Origin: Aulostomus chinensis
Lineage: Eukaryota > Chordata > Actinopteri > Syngnathiformes > Aulostomidae
Length of the DNA stretch: 64,000 nt
Direction: 5' to 3'
NCBI GenBank assembly: GCA_037954235.1
Contig: JBBMOA010000013.1
Location: 26,322,692-26,386,691 of the forward strand
Shown here: one piece after another, positions 24,180 to 35,553 of the stretch
Position numbering within the stretch: position 1 is the stretch's first letter
Layout of the letters: every line of letters starts with the position of its first letter
Translations under genes and position numbers: made by a program
Notes under the pieces: model-generated
The model's database searches: none
What the model saw: only the letters and a program-made list of their open reading frames with translations
Told to the model about the DNA's origin: nothing

Positions 24180-24525
24180 AAGTGTAAACTCTAAGTCAAC
24201 TAGAGGGCCGACCTCCGCCAAGGCGAGCCAACCCCACTGACACTAGGCGGCGCTAGATAACACACACACACTTTCTATATTGTGCTGTGCTTCCTATTTG
24301 TTTGTATTTAATGTTAATTTAGTTACTTTCTTCTTTTTGTGTATTGCGATGTTGTTGTGGACGCCAGGGAGTCTCAGAGCTGTAGCCGCTTGGCCTCACC
24401 TACCCCAACACTCTACCCTCTCCTCCCAGTCCACACCTCCACCAGGCTCGGCGGAAAGCATCGTAGTTTTCTGACGGACAGGGAACACAAATGACACAGA
24501 GCACGACTCCCCTGGCGGAGGTAAT
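24180..24525. repeat. possible transposon remnant with inverted ACCTCCGCC motif
   Basis: ACCTCCGCCAAGG near 24211 is inverted near 24510 as CCTGGCGGAGGT, about 300 bases apart. The segment AACTAGAGGGCCGACCTCCGCC has the look of a common fish interspersed repeat. Terminal repeats cannot be traced further and no target duplication is visible, so class and ends are uncertain. Confidence 0.35.
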
Positions 24526-24861
24526 TAATGAATTAGTCGTCCGAGAAACAAAATTACGATTATTAGTCGTTTATCTTTGCCTGCAGTCTTTTCCTATTCA
24601 AAGATTTTTCATGCAATTATAAACAATAATCATCCCCAGTTGGATCCATTATGAAATGAACAAAATTACTTTCCAATGTACACAGTCGTTAACTATAAAC
24701 GGAATAAATATACAAGATAAACAAACGTCTGTGAGACTGAAATAAACTGAGCTTTTTGTTTGTTTTTCTGTGTGATGATATCGACTTGTACTGAAAATGG
24801 GGAATGTCTGCACCTGCTGGCCGAGCGCTACAGGCTGAATCCACCCTCTCACACACTCTCA

Positions 24862-24863
<2 letters not shown>

Positions 24864-24923
<60 letters not shown>
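24864..24923. repeat. (CA)30 microsatellite
   Basis: This is a pure run of about 30 CA units, preceded by a degenerate CACACTCTCACT stretch. Confidence 0.97.
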
Positions 24924-24926
<3 letters not shown>

Positions 24927-25978
24927 AAAGTGCGTCTAAAGCTCGGATGGCCCACAGCACCCACAACAGGACACCCCAAGGGTAGTCGGTCTGGTTGGTA
25001 AACTGCAATGACCCCCTCCAGAGGGTAGCACCGGGGGAGGCGTGTCTCCCCCGTACCTGGCGCCTCACCCCTCGAGAGTTTCTAAACGACCTCAGAGCTC
25101 CACCAGAACTTCCCCAGAGTCTGAGCGGACGTCTGTTACAGAGTGATAACAGAATAACGCCATTCTTTGTCTGTCTCTTGAGGAATCCTTAACACAACCC
25201 TTTGGAAAAAAAAAAAAAAAGTTTAAATGGACAGGGCGCAACGTAACCCTGCCAGATCTGAAGCGTCAGAGAATCGTTGTCTGAAGCAAAGCCGATTTGT
25301 TTGCTAGCTTGTTTTCATTTCTCCAAAAATTGATTTTTACCTCTCAGAACTCGCTTTCATCTCCAGCACGGTAATCCATCTTTCCTCTTTGTTAGTCAGG
25401 GTTTCAGTTCCCCCGCTGCTTATCTCCACGTGGCACCCTGCTGACACAACCGCATCATTTTACAGCTCCTCACACCGGCGGGGAATCCAGGAGATACAGT
25501 TTACTTAGAAAGACACAAGCCTCTCCACTGAGATCTTATACTTTCAGGAACAAGAGGAGTCTTTTTTTCTGAGAGAGAGAGAGATGCTAATGAGACACAG
25601 AACCACCAACCGCCTCCTCTGAAGCTGCTTCTTCCTTCATTTCATATAAACACACATCCCGTACATGCATTCAAATCAAAGCCATCAGCAGGTTAGTAAT
25701 GAAGCATTTATTTGCAGGTGAATATTCCCGGTTCTCCAGGTTATGGCATCTGTTGGTTGGCTGCTAGTGAAGCTTGAGACGCGGCAGGGCCCAATTAAAG
25801 GATGTGAGTGGGCACCTGGAGGGCCAAAGGTTAAATCTCATTTAAAAGTTATAAAGTTATCTCTGACATTAACAATGACCCTGTGTAACATGAAAGGGCA
25901 CCATTTAGCCCTGCATCCACTTCACATTCAGACACAGATGTAACCTCTCCTCGCCAAAACACAGAAACGGGAGAAGAC

Positions 25979-26538
25979 CAGAGGGGTGTACTCAGAAGCA
26001 AGTTCAACTGAGCAAGGCTTTCTTTCAATAAGCCGGCTCGACAAACCCTAAAACTCGCAATCAGAGATCCTTGGTATCACGCCGGAGGATGTGGTCTTAC
26101 TTTGTCAATCAAGGCTTTCTGCTTCAGGCTCTGTGTGCGCGTCCCCATAAAAAAGGTGTGTCTAACGCGTCATGTGACTCTTAGGAAATGGACAGATTGC
26201 GTGCCGCCTACTTAAGTCAAGAACAACAGGCTGTGATGGAGGGTTGTGGAGCAGTTTGGAATAAGTGCCGTATTTCCTCGGCTGAGAGTCTGTGTTCATA
26301 GAGAAGGACATCGGGAAAAGACGAGGTCCACCAGATTACTCAAAAATGGTGATGCCATTTTCAAAAGAGGCGGTTTGTGACAGGGCAGCGCTGGTCTGGA
26401 GCAGGTTGAGTTCACCGCAGCAGTTACCATGGTGATCTAGCCAGCTTAAAAGAGAGCCACCTTCATGACATTGACAACCCTGGCTTTAGTCTCAACATAC
26501 CTGGCTAACCCACGCATCTCGCAGTGTTCACCCCTCTG
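25979..26538. mobile_element. PIF/Harbinger-like non-autonomous element (MITE)
   Basis: The 560-base block begins CAGAGGGGTGTACTCAGAAG and ends with an inverted, decayed counterpart (GCAGTGTTCACCCCTCTG). Internal landmarks such as GTTACCATGGTGATCTAGCC, GAGCAGGTTGAGTTCACC and TTTAGTCTCAACATACCT look like the fish Harbinger-N family as I recall it. There is no transposase frame and no clear three-base target duplication. The family name rests on memory of motif style, not on a search. Confidence 0.5.
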
Positions 26539-29394
26539 CTCACTCCCGTCGAGTTTAGCTAGCAGGAGCACCTCGGGCACTTAGCATTAAGCAGAGGGAA
26601 ATCTGGTCCGGAGTGAATTTATCCAACTCAGGATCTTAACAGTTCAGCCTGGAACTCAAGTGGCTTTTTGGAGTCCTTACACAATAAATCCGTCATGATA
26701 TTAGCCGTCTTTTGTGATTTAAATCGGCCACAGCCAAGAGCTTCCACCAGGACCGGAGTGAGCAGAAGAGTAGCTCCAGCTTGGACCCAGCGGATAAAAA
26801 CCTCCCTCTGCTCCTCTCCTGGGTAAAGACACAGAATACTTCCCAGGTAGCTGGGGGCCGAACACGCCTCGCAGGAACCGAGGTAATGGAACGTTTGTTT
26901 ATTTATTTGTTTGTTTCGCTCCGAACAAGCTGCACAGACCGTAACTGCCTGTTGCTTCACTCAGCCGACAAGCGCACCTCTTGCATGCATGCATAACGTT
27001 AGCTGGTTCGTGCTAGCGCGCTCACGGGAAATGAACAGACTACCAGGCGTATTAAAGGACTTTTAAGACACCCCAGCCTGGAAGTAAAAGGTGAAAATAA
27101 AAACTGCATATCTCCTCAATGGACCTTACAGTCACAGCGTTAAGATAAAGTTTTCATTTGCATTATGCTATTATATTATTATTATTATTATTATTTTAGC
27201 AGCAGCCAACAAAGTGTTTAAATTGTCAATTGTAATCAAAATGACAATAATCATTTCTCCACTTTAACTGCATTCCAGTACATAACAGGAAAGGTAAAAA
27301 AACAACAACAACAACAAAAACTCAGTTGCTGACGTCTCAGCATTACCAGCTGGTAACATGATGCAGAATATCAACACCATAGCAACATGTCTAAGGATAG
27401 ATGAGAGCTGGAGATGGTCGTGATGACGCCTCCTTGTTTGCATGTATATCAAAAGACACACACAACCCACAACCTTCTCGTGTGAGCAACAATTTAAAAC
27501 TGTTAAACATCACGTCACGCGGAGGCATTTTAGTTTGGATTTCTCACGCGATAATAAGTGGTCGCCACAGACGTACGCGTGAACGTCAGACGTGTTGCAT
27601 CGGGTCTTTATGCAGGAAACAAGAGGTCACATCTGTCTGCTGATGCACTTGGGACAGATTTATGTCTGCTGCAAAAGGATGAGGGATGCAAAGCTGCAGT
27701 GACTGCCAAAAAATCAGCCAGATGTTAGCGTTTGTCATGAAGCAGCTGTGCGGTCTTGTCACCACACCAACTGTGGAACTGATGCAGCTGCGCATCCGTT
27801 GTACATCTTCCAACTAAAAATCCTCCATAGGGTTCCATTCATCATGACACAGAATTCATTTATAAAGTTTTCTATCGGGCAAAAAAATGATCAATTGTGG
27901 CTATAGGGTATTTTTTGTGCTCAGCTGGAAAGAATCTCTGAAAGATTACTGATGGCCATCATTTGTTTTAGTCATCGACTTATGCGATCTGATGGTAACG
28001 CACAAGATCTTGCCAGCCCTGCTGCGACGGGCAGCTACGGAGCGGCTTCTCTCTGCTGTCAGGCTGGAGGCGGAGGGCACTAGTGCTGGAACTAGAGGCT
28101 CATCAGCCAGCAGGGAGGAGAGCCTTGCCCTGCTGCACATGGATCAGATGGAGAGCAGACAGCAGGATCAGTATGAAGCTGCAGGACCTGGAGCTCAACA
28201 CGTGGCTCCTGGAGCCCAGCAGCAGCACCGTGACGCCGGTGTAGCGCCGGACATGAAACATTCGACTGTTGAAAAAAACGAAGAACATTCAGAAAATACA
28301 TTGATTATTTTGGATGATTGTACAGTCGTGCACACTGGACACAGGATGAAAAGCAGAAGCTAGTCACACCCCACGCGAAGCTTCCCAGTGCCATCTCTGT
28401 TTCACACATTTACAGACACATGATGTTTCCATGGCTGCAGAGCGCGTCCATAAACTGGTGACCATCATTTCGCAGTTCTTAGTCCCTCTGATGTTACATT
28501 ATAGATAACGCCACATGCGCCATCACCATGACAACCAGCTACTGTATGTGCAGAGGAAAAGGAAGTCCTTTTACCAAATGCAAGTAAAGTGAAGTCAACA
28601 CCGTGTAATGGAAACATGGCTTAAGAGGCCTATTAGGCCTCCGTGTGCTGGGCCCTGTCATGGACCAGTGAGCTTAAGCAGGACTTCTGGCAGCGATGAT
28701 GGTCCCCAAGCAGTGAAGCTGCCCTGCTGAAGGCAAAGCAGGGAGGAATTCATAAGATGCAGCAGAATACATACGCAGCTGAGCTAAAATTACTCTTAAG
28801 CACCTGGATGAGGTTGAGGAAACCTCACAGTCAGATTAAAACTTCAGAAAGTTCAAATCTTAATACAGTTTAAAGGAGACAGAGACTACATGCACCGCTG
28901 AAATCAGTTTCTAACTCCAGCTGATGTCACCTGCATCAGTCGCTAAAGGTGTCCGTTCCCCCACACTCCATCAGGATGCCGGAGGAGCCACACAAATCCT
29001 GTGTAAGCACTTTATAAAACTTGCTGACCTGACATTTACTGTGATTAATGCCAAATTCTGCACTATTACAGTCATTAAAAGTTGTGAGGTCGAGCATCGT
29101 GAATTGAGTAGGATGGACTGCCAAGCAGGGTGTCCAGGAGTTAACGTACGACAGGTGGCCTGAACCGTCCGTAATTCCTGATTAATGGACTCTTGCGAGA
29201 TCATTGTACAGCTTATACCATGGTCTCAAGACACACACAAACTCCACTAAGATAGATAGCAAGATAGCTAGATCTCATCCCCTCAGCAACATCTGGCTCC
29301 GTTAGCCGCTAATGTTATGCTAGTTAAATTCAAAGTCAGTAACACCGCCAACAGTTGACGGTCAACGTCAGGCAACAGTTTGACAGTGTTGGGC

Positions 29395-29520
29395 AGGTGA
29401 GCGAATTCGCGTATTCGCGCGAATGACACAAATGGACACTAAAATGATCCGGCGACGCGAAATTCGCGTTGGCGTCTGGCGCGAACACACAGTTTGAATG
29501 CACTGCGACTTGCGAGGTGT
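29395..29520. mobile_element. CpG-dense GCGAA/TTCGCG cluster, likely transposon remnant
   Basis: GCGAATTCGCG, ATTCGCGCGAAT, GCGAAATTCGCG and GGCGCGAAC occur close together in otherwise CpG-poor intron sequence. Repeated inverted GCGAA words resemble the subterminal arrays of some fish DNA transposons. No ends or coding remains were found. Confidence 0.3.
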
Positions 29521-30629
29521 CTGTGTGTCAGCAGCCATTTAGCGTTCAACCCACACCATTGTAAATGTTGGATAAAATGTCCTTTACTTCAAAAGCTACC
29601 ACCTTTAAAGATGGAAGAGTAGGATCTGAACACCGCGGAGGAAGACTACACACCTCTTCTTCTACACACCTGCTGGCAAGGAGCTAAACTTCGCTAATTA
29701 GCGTGCAGGCTTCAGGGAGGCTGATTTAAATCTTCACTCCGCTCCATCTACTCTCGGGAGGTCGAGGCTAAGTCCTTGCCAGTTTCTGTCACCACCAGCT
29801 GCCGTCCTCCGTTGTATCCTTCCCCTCTTTTGTAACTCACTCCAATTATCTGCCTGCTATTGTGTTCTGACTCCAGCCCCAGCCTCATTATTCATCTCAC
29901 TTTCCTCTTCATCGTCTTTTAAGCGGCAACACAAATCACCCTTCAGACATCTGGGACAACTTGAGTTTCCCTCCAAGCGCAGGAACATGAATGATTCTGT
30001 TTGGTTTATTTGACAGGTGCAATTAAATTTGCCTGTTGGTTGGTCGTTCGGGGGCTAACCTGCTGCCAACTGTGTGGATCTCTATTACTTCAGTGTGACA
30101 GACGGGAGCTGTCACGGCAGGCGAGGAGGTTTGAGCCACAACTGTCGGAGGACAGCGGTTTCCTGCAACCACAGGACCAAGTCCACACACCTCTAGAACC
30201 GCGCTCAAACTCCGATCTACGCGCTCATTCAGCAGTCACCCTGGAGTCTCACTGAGCCAGCTGATGCTCGTCCCTGCGTGAACATTTAGCCTCTCTGAGG
30301 TAAGTGAAGAACAGGGACTTGACATCCGAGTCATGAGAGACGTTAAAAAAAATGAGGACAAAGAGAAGAACCACAACACCACTGAAGTTGGCTTATCTCA
30401 CCACATACAAGCAAGCGTCTATTCATGAACCCTCTATTCTGATTCAATGATTTACAGGCAAGAATAAATAAAAAAAATACTCTATATTATTATATATTTA
30501 TTACTACGAATTCTATTGAATTACACGTCTGCAGTACATATACTTCATCCTTCTCTCTCACTTTCAAAGTGGGCTGAAGGAAAATAAAGAAGTGAAAACA
30601 GGAAGAGGAGGAAAGCATGAACTGAGCGT

Positions 30630-30765
30630 TTGTTGTTAGCGGTCAGTCTCCGTTAGCGTCAAGCTAAATATACGTGGCTGGCTCCTCCTGCATTCTAGAG
30701 TCACAAATCAGTACTGCAGGTGTGGAAAATACATCTTTGTGAGCTTGTTAGTTCTTGAAAGGCAA
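30630..30765 (+). repeat. dispersed repeat copy 2 (unnamed)
   Basis: This is the partner of the copy at 20305-20425. The aligned landmarks include GTTAGCGTCAAGCTAAA, ACGTGGCTGGCTCC and TGCATTCTAGAGTCACA. Divergence is substantial. Confidence 0.6.
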
Positions 30766-33352
30766 ACAAAAAAACAAAACAACAACACTTGGCAGGTGAA
30801 GCATCACTTTAAGAATCTAACGGAGAGAAAAGGGAACCAGAGATCGCCGCTGATTAGACATTGCCGAGAGTTAAGTGCATGTCGCGTTGTGTTATTGATT
30901 CCTACAATAACATCATCTGACAACAGATGGTAGTTGATGGCTATTTGCCCTGCTAAATGTCAGTAGAGTCTCAGTTCAAGGCCACACACTGCAAAAAAAC
31001 AAACCTGAACTGCAGGAGAGCAAGGAGAGAGTCAGAGGCTGGCGACTTAAAGGTTGGACTATTTGGAAGCAACAGTCATAACATTACCATAAATTTCCAG
31101 GAGAATATTGTGTTTGCGATCCCCCAGAAGCCATGACTCCTCCCACTCGCACTGATGGGCTTTTGGATGTCGAGTGCTCGTACTGACGAAGCTTGGCATT
31201 ATGTAAACGGTTCCTATTACCGCCAAAATGTCCAATATCTTGTGTTTTCATCCAGAAAATGAGGGCAGCTCGTAATTTGAGAGATATTAGAATCAAAGAA
31301 AGAAGCCCATCAGAAGCTCTTCAATCAGGAATCAGCCCACTCACGGCAGGTAGAAAAAACACTGAGAGGAGGAATAAACGTCAGCTGGTATTTTGCTCAG
31401 ATATTGACTTGAACTGAATGCCAGAACACTTAATAACTCAAGCAATCAGGAGTGGTCCCTCAGCTCAGAGCAGCCGTCGGAAACTGACCTTTCAATACCG
31501 CCTGAATGTCTCACCGGCTGACGGTGTGTCCTCGCTGTACGTCCACAGGAGCTCACGTTGCGAGGTGACTCGGCGGAGATTTCAGCATCTCAAGCTATAA
31601 GACCTGTTGAACGCCTGTCCAAAGAGCACCTGGAGAGCAAGTGACTCACACCTGAACATGCCCTGTCGCTGAGTGGCCGTAAAGTCGTTGTAAAGGCATC
31701 TCAGAAACGGCAGGTGGGAATTATAAATGTCGAAGCTGGACGCCGCCAACACGGAACACAGGTTTGACTAGAAACTAAAGGAATCAGCTCACGGAGGACA
31801 AATGGCGAGACGCTAATCTAATGGAGCACCCCTGACAGATCCAATTATGCAATAAGTCAATGAGTCATTATCTCTACAGTCTCCTTGGATTCAGACACAC
31901 ACCGTTTTATTATGTATGTCACAGTTGTGTCGGTAACCTTCCACTGTCTCGTTGCTGTCCTTCCTCCTTTGAAGAAAAACACTAAAACGCCTGTGCTGTG
32001 CGAGCTAGCCTGAAGGAGGCGCTGCACACAGATCAGTCGTCGTTTACCTTGTCCCATTTCCTCAGACATACACGAAATATCCAGTACAAAACATCCCTGC
32101 CACCAACTCATCTCACGCCAATTCTGCAAGAACTAGGAATTCTTCCCCTACTAAAACGTCAAAGATCATACTGGGAAGTGCTGACATTGAAAGACGGAAT
32201 CTGGGAAGTGGAAAAAAAAAAAAAATCACTCCGACTGTGTTTATTTGAGTGGAAGTCAGCATTTCGACCACACAGCTCTTCATCAGACCATAAACAGGAA
32301 GTCCACTTGTATTTATGTGGGTTGGGTCAACATCCATGAACCAGTTGGAAAAACACATCAGGTGCAAGCGTCTGGCCTCAACAAACAGAACCGGCCATCA
32401 GGTTAATCTGCAAATTACACGCCTGAGTGCGCCGCTTGCGAAGCCACCCCCCTGCCTCTTGGTTTGAATGATTCACTCTTCTTTCATTACTTGTGAAATG
32501 CTTTTCAAATAAACAAACAACAGATCATCACTGTTCCTCTGTGTGTTGGAATTTTTTTCCTGCTTTGTGATTTTTTTTCTTTTTCCTGTATTTTTGGAGT
32601 TCAAGAAGAATAAGTTTTCGTGCTGGTCCTTCGCCCTGCGCCTGATCGTCAGCGTGGACGTGCGTGCTTCACATCTTTAAGTTTATTAACTTAATACTCG
32701 CATGAATGTAAACGTAATTTACTCACAACCAACTGAAAATCAGTGTTTAGTTGTGTTTTTGTGTGTTCAGCCACATGTGCTTTAGTCACAAGATCAAAAC
32801 TGACCTCGACATCCAGCTGAAAATGTTGATACGGATACCTGAGTTTAAAAAAAGCATGTTTGACTGAACAAATATGAAATACTTGTTCGCTGTGGTTAAT
32901 GGAACACTTAATATATATTTCAGTGTTTAGTTAATACCAAGAACCTTTAATTTAGTTTTGGTATTTCATCAAATTCCACATTTTATTTGAAGGCCCTCAA
33001 GTCCATCTTTAATAAAATGTGGTTTTCACTCCGACATTTCTAATGAGAGGAGCAAAGTGGAAGTTAAATGAATAAAAGAAGACGGGGACTGAGATGAGAT
33101 TCAGACTGAATTAAGCGATTAAATGAAAGTCACTGAGAACCGGATGTAATTCACAGTGGAACATCTTGTTCAAAGCCTCAGTATCAAACCTAGTCTATCC
33201 AATAAATTCATGAAGCCACTGAAAATTACACAGAATAAACTTCACTTTGTGATCGTAATTTTCAGTTCACACTGAGGGACTCAAATTCACCAGTCAGTGA
33301 TTCCAAAGAAAGTATTTTAAAGCCTCAGCTAAACCTCAGAATGTATACATAC

Positions 33353-33355
<3 letters not shown>

Positions 33356-33414
<59 letters not shown>
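33356..33414. repeat. (CA)29 microsatellite
   Basis: This is a pure CA run of about 29 units, followed by CA units broken by T at 33415 and 33425. Confidence 0.97.
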
Positions 33415-33420
<6 letters not shown>

Positions 33421-34019
33421 ACACTCACACGCAGACCTCCCCATGCACATGCACAGCTTTCCAATACAGGGACAAACCTTTTCTTTTCTCTTTGGCCGAG
33501 AACAATGCAGCCCCTTGTCTCCAGCATGATTTAACGTGCCATATTTTTACAACACAATAACACCAGCAACAATCTCACAATGATTACCGCGAGCACCAGT
33601 TCCTCTCATTCAGGTAATTCAGGGCAAAGTCCAGGGCCAGAGCTCCTCCGCCAAGTCTTTACAATCCCGGAGGTCATAGGCGGGTTACATGGTGGACTGT
33701 GGAGAATGCATGAGGAATATCCCGCTTGTGCGCTCTGCTCCTTCTGCAGGTGTGTTATGTAACATGCACATCCAGGTGAAGGGGCTTGCTGACAGGGTTA
33801 AACGCAGCCACAGCTGAGGGGGCGGATCACTTCCGAGCAGCTGAAACTGCAGCGGCTAAGCTTCATCCACACGGTCAAGCTAGGTGCTAAACTATCTTTG
33901 TGCACGGTTCTCCACACGAGACAGAACTACAACGACCGAAATAAAAACAGGACTGTGGGACGAGGTAGAGCCCATTCAAATTGTACAGATTCGTCATTCG
34001 TTGGCAGCAGGAAATTGCA

Positions 34020-34041
34020 TGTTGTTGTTGTTGTTGTTGTT
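34020..34041. repeat. (GTT)7 trinucleotide repeat
   Basis: About seven GTT units end in a short T run. Confidence 0.9.
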
Positions 34042-34466
34042 TTCACAGTTTGATGTTGTCTTCCTGGTGTGTCGACCAGATCCACCTCACAGTCACATAC
34101 CAGGAAGCTGTAGCGACTGGATACCAGGAGGTCAGATCTTTTCCAGACTCAATGAGTCCCAGCCTCCCAGACATCTATGAGCTGAATTCAAGCCATAGCG
34201 CCACCTAGTGCTTAAATGAATCAACCGCTAGATGTACAGCAACACCAAATGGAACGTGTGTTCTCTCGTGCTACTCAGTGGATGCAGCAGGTGATATTTG
34301 CCCCACAGTGCAGCTTTAGCCTGCTCCTTCATGGTGGGCAGGTTTCAGGTCCCTGTCACTCGGCAGAGACACAGACTGCAACATGCACAGAGATCATCAC
34401 TGCTTGTGGATTTAATTAGAACCTGAGCGTGAAACGTTCAATTAGGCAGAGATATGAGCACTCGGA

Positions 34467-34553
34467 GGCGGCACAGTGGCCTCACAGCAATAAGATTCTG
34501 GGTCAGCACAGGGTCTTTCAGTGTGGAGTTTGCGTGTTCTCCCTGTGCCTGCG
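34467..34553 (+). mobile_element. SINE-like repeat copy 2, 5' part (split)
   Basis: The match to the SINE-like family starts at GGCGGCACAGTGGCCTCACAG and runs through GGGTCTTTCAGTGTGGAG and GTTCTCCCTGTGCCTGCG. It breaks off at 34553. The very next family motif, GGGTTCTCTCTGGTACTCC, resumes at about 35322 in the same orientation, so one element was split by a 766-base insertion. Confidence 0.8.
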
Positions 34554-35319
34554 TGTGTACACTTCTGTTAAAAGATGAAATCCCTCAAAATGTAGTTTAT
34601 ATTCATCATTCGTTTTGTATTGTTTGGAAACGTCCAGTTTGTTTGTGCAAGGCTTCTCTTGTTTTGGGCGCCCTCTTGTGGTGGTTGGTGGTATAGTGGA
34701 GCCGGACGTCGTCAGCGCTTCCTCCCTGTCTGCGGTCGTCGATCCGAGCGGTAGGTTCTGAACACAACTCTGTCGTACAGTGCGGTTTTGAGAAAAGTTA
34801 TCCTTCCTTAAAGTGTATTTTGTTAGTTGTTTAAGGTTTTGTAACCTTTTGAGTCGGTCAGTAAGTCGCCATTCTGTTTTTAGTTTGTTGTGCTAGCTAC
34901 TGGTGGTTAGCTGGCTAGCCAGTGCTAGCTACTGGTGGTTAGCTAGCTAGCTTCTGTGTTTCTCCGGAAGAGGGAGACTTGATGGTGATTTCTCTTCCTG
35001 ATAAGGGCAGGAGCTGCTTTGTTCTTCAACTGAACCAAAACTAAAACAGGTACATCATAAAGTTCCCTGAAACCCTTGGCATTAAAGTGTCTTTTGCATT
35101 TACTTTTGGAGAATGGGTTTATACGCAAAAAAAAAAAAAAAAAATCAAGGTGTTTCATGATGTTAACTTTTGTGTTTTAAAAACTATACGATCATGTTGT
35201 TGTGTTTATGGTCATTCCTTTTTCAGGAGCCACCGACCACCGTTCGTTTGTTTTGTATTGTCTAAAAAGGACCGGTGGAATAAAACAGTGAAACTGGAAG
35301 TCACAATAGAGGGTTTACA
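34554..35319 (+). mobile_element. 766-bp insertion within the SINE, solo-LTR candidate
   Basis: The insert begins TGTGTACACTTC and ends GGTTTACA, so it has the TG...CA ends of a retroviral-type LTR. An AATAAA lies at 35279-35284, 35 bases before the end. The flanking bases (tgcg on the left, cgcg on the right) could be a one-mismatch 4-bp target duplication. It contains a 32-bp tandem duplication but no open frame. A solo LTR is the simplest reading. A DNA transposon or other insertion is possible because the duplication is not exact. Confidence 0.4.
34890..34952. repeat. 32-bp tandem duplication with CTAGC words
   Basis: The block starting TGCTAGCTACTGGTGGTTAG at 34891 recurs at 34923. The copies differ only near the end, where CTGGCTAGCC becomes CTAGCTAGCT. 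It lies inside the solo-LTR candidate. Confidence 0.92.
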
Positions 35320-35553
35320 CGCGGGTTCTCTCTGGTACTCCAGCTTCCTCCACAGTCCAAAGACATCAAGAGGGGACCAGGTTAATCCAGACTCTAAATT
35401 GACCGTAGGCGTGGCTGGGAGAGCCAATGGTTGTCTGTCTCTATGTGTTGGCCCTGCCATGGACTGGTGACCTGTCCAGGGGGAAGGTTGCTGGTATAGG
35501 CTCCACCCCCTCACCACCCTTAACAGGCTAAGCAGTAGAAAATGGATGGATGT
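35320..35553 (+). mobile_element. SINE-like repeat copy 2, 3' part (split)
   Basis: This is the remainder of the split element: ggtactccagcttcctcc, taaattgaccgtaggcgtgg, ggttgtctgtctctatgtg, CCATGGACTGGTGACCTGTCC, GGTATAGGCTCCACCCCC, and a tail of GAAAATGGATGGATG. It is the only copy here with the complete 3' end. Confidence 0.85.

Noticed and set aside
27992..28363. 123-codon plus-strand frame and opposite-strand signal-peptide-like stretch (SCSFILILLSALHLIHV)
   Set aside because: It looked like a neuropeptide precursor at first, but no processing sites or known peptide follow in frame, and neither strand has convincing splice sites.
30017..30298. Plus-strand segment between a possible acceptor (tggtttatttgacag) and a consensus donor (GAGGTAAGTG)
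   Set aside because: The frame closes at 30255 and no partner exon is seen; single donor matches of this quality are expected by chance in 64 kb.
32590..32682. Short frame EFKKNKFSCWSFALRLIVSV ending in a stop
   Set aside because: Too short, unrecognised, no clear acceptor in phase.
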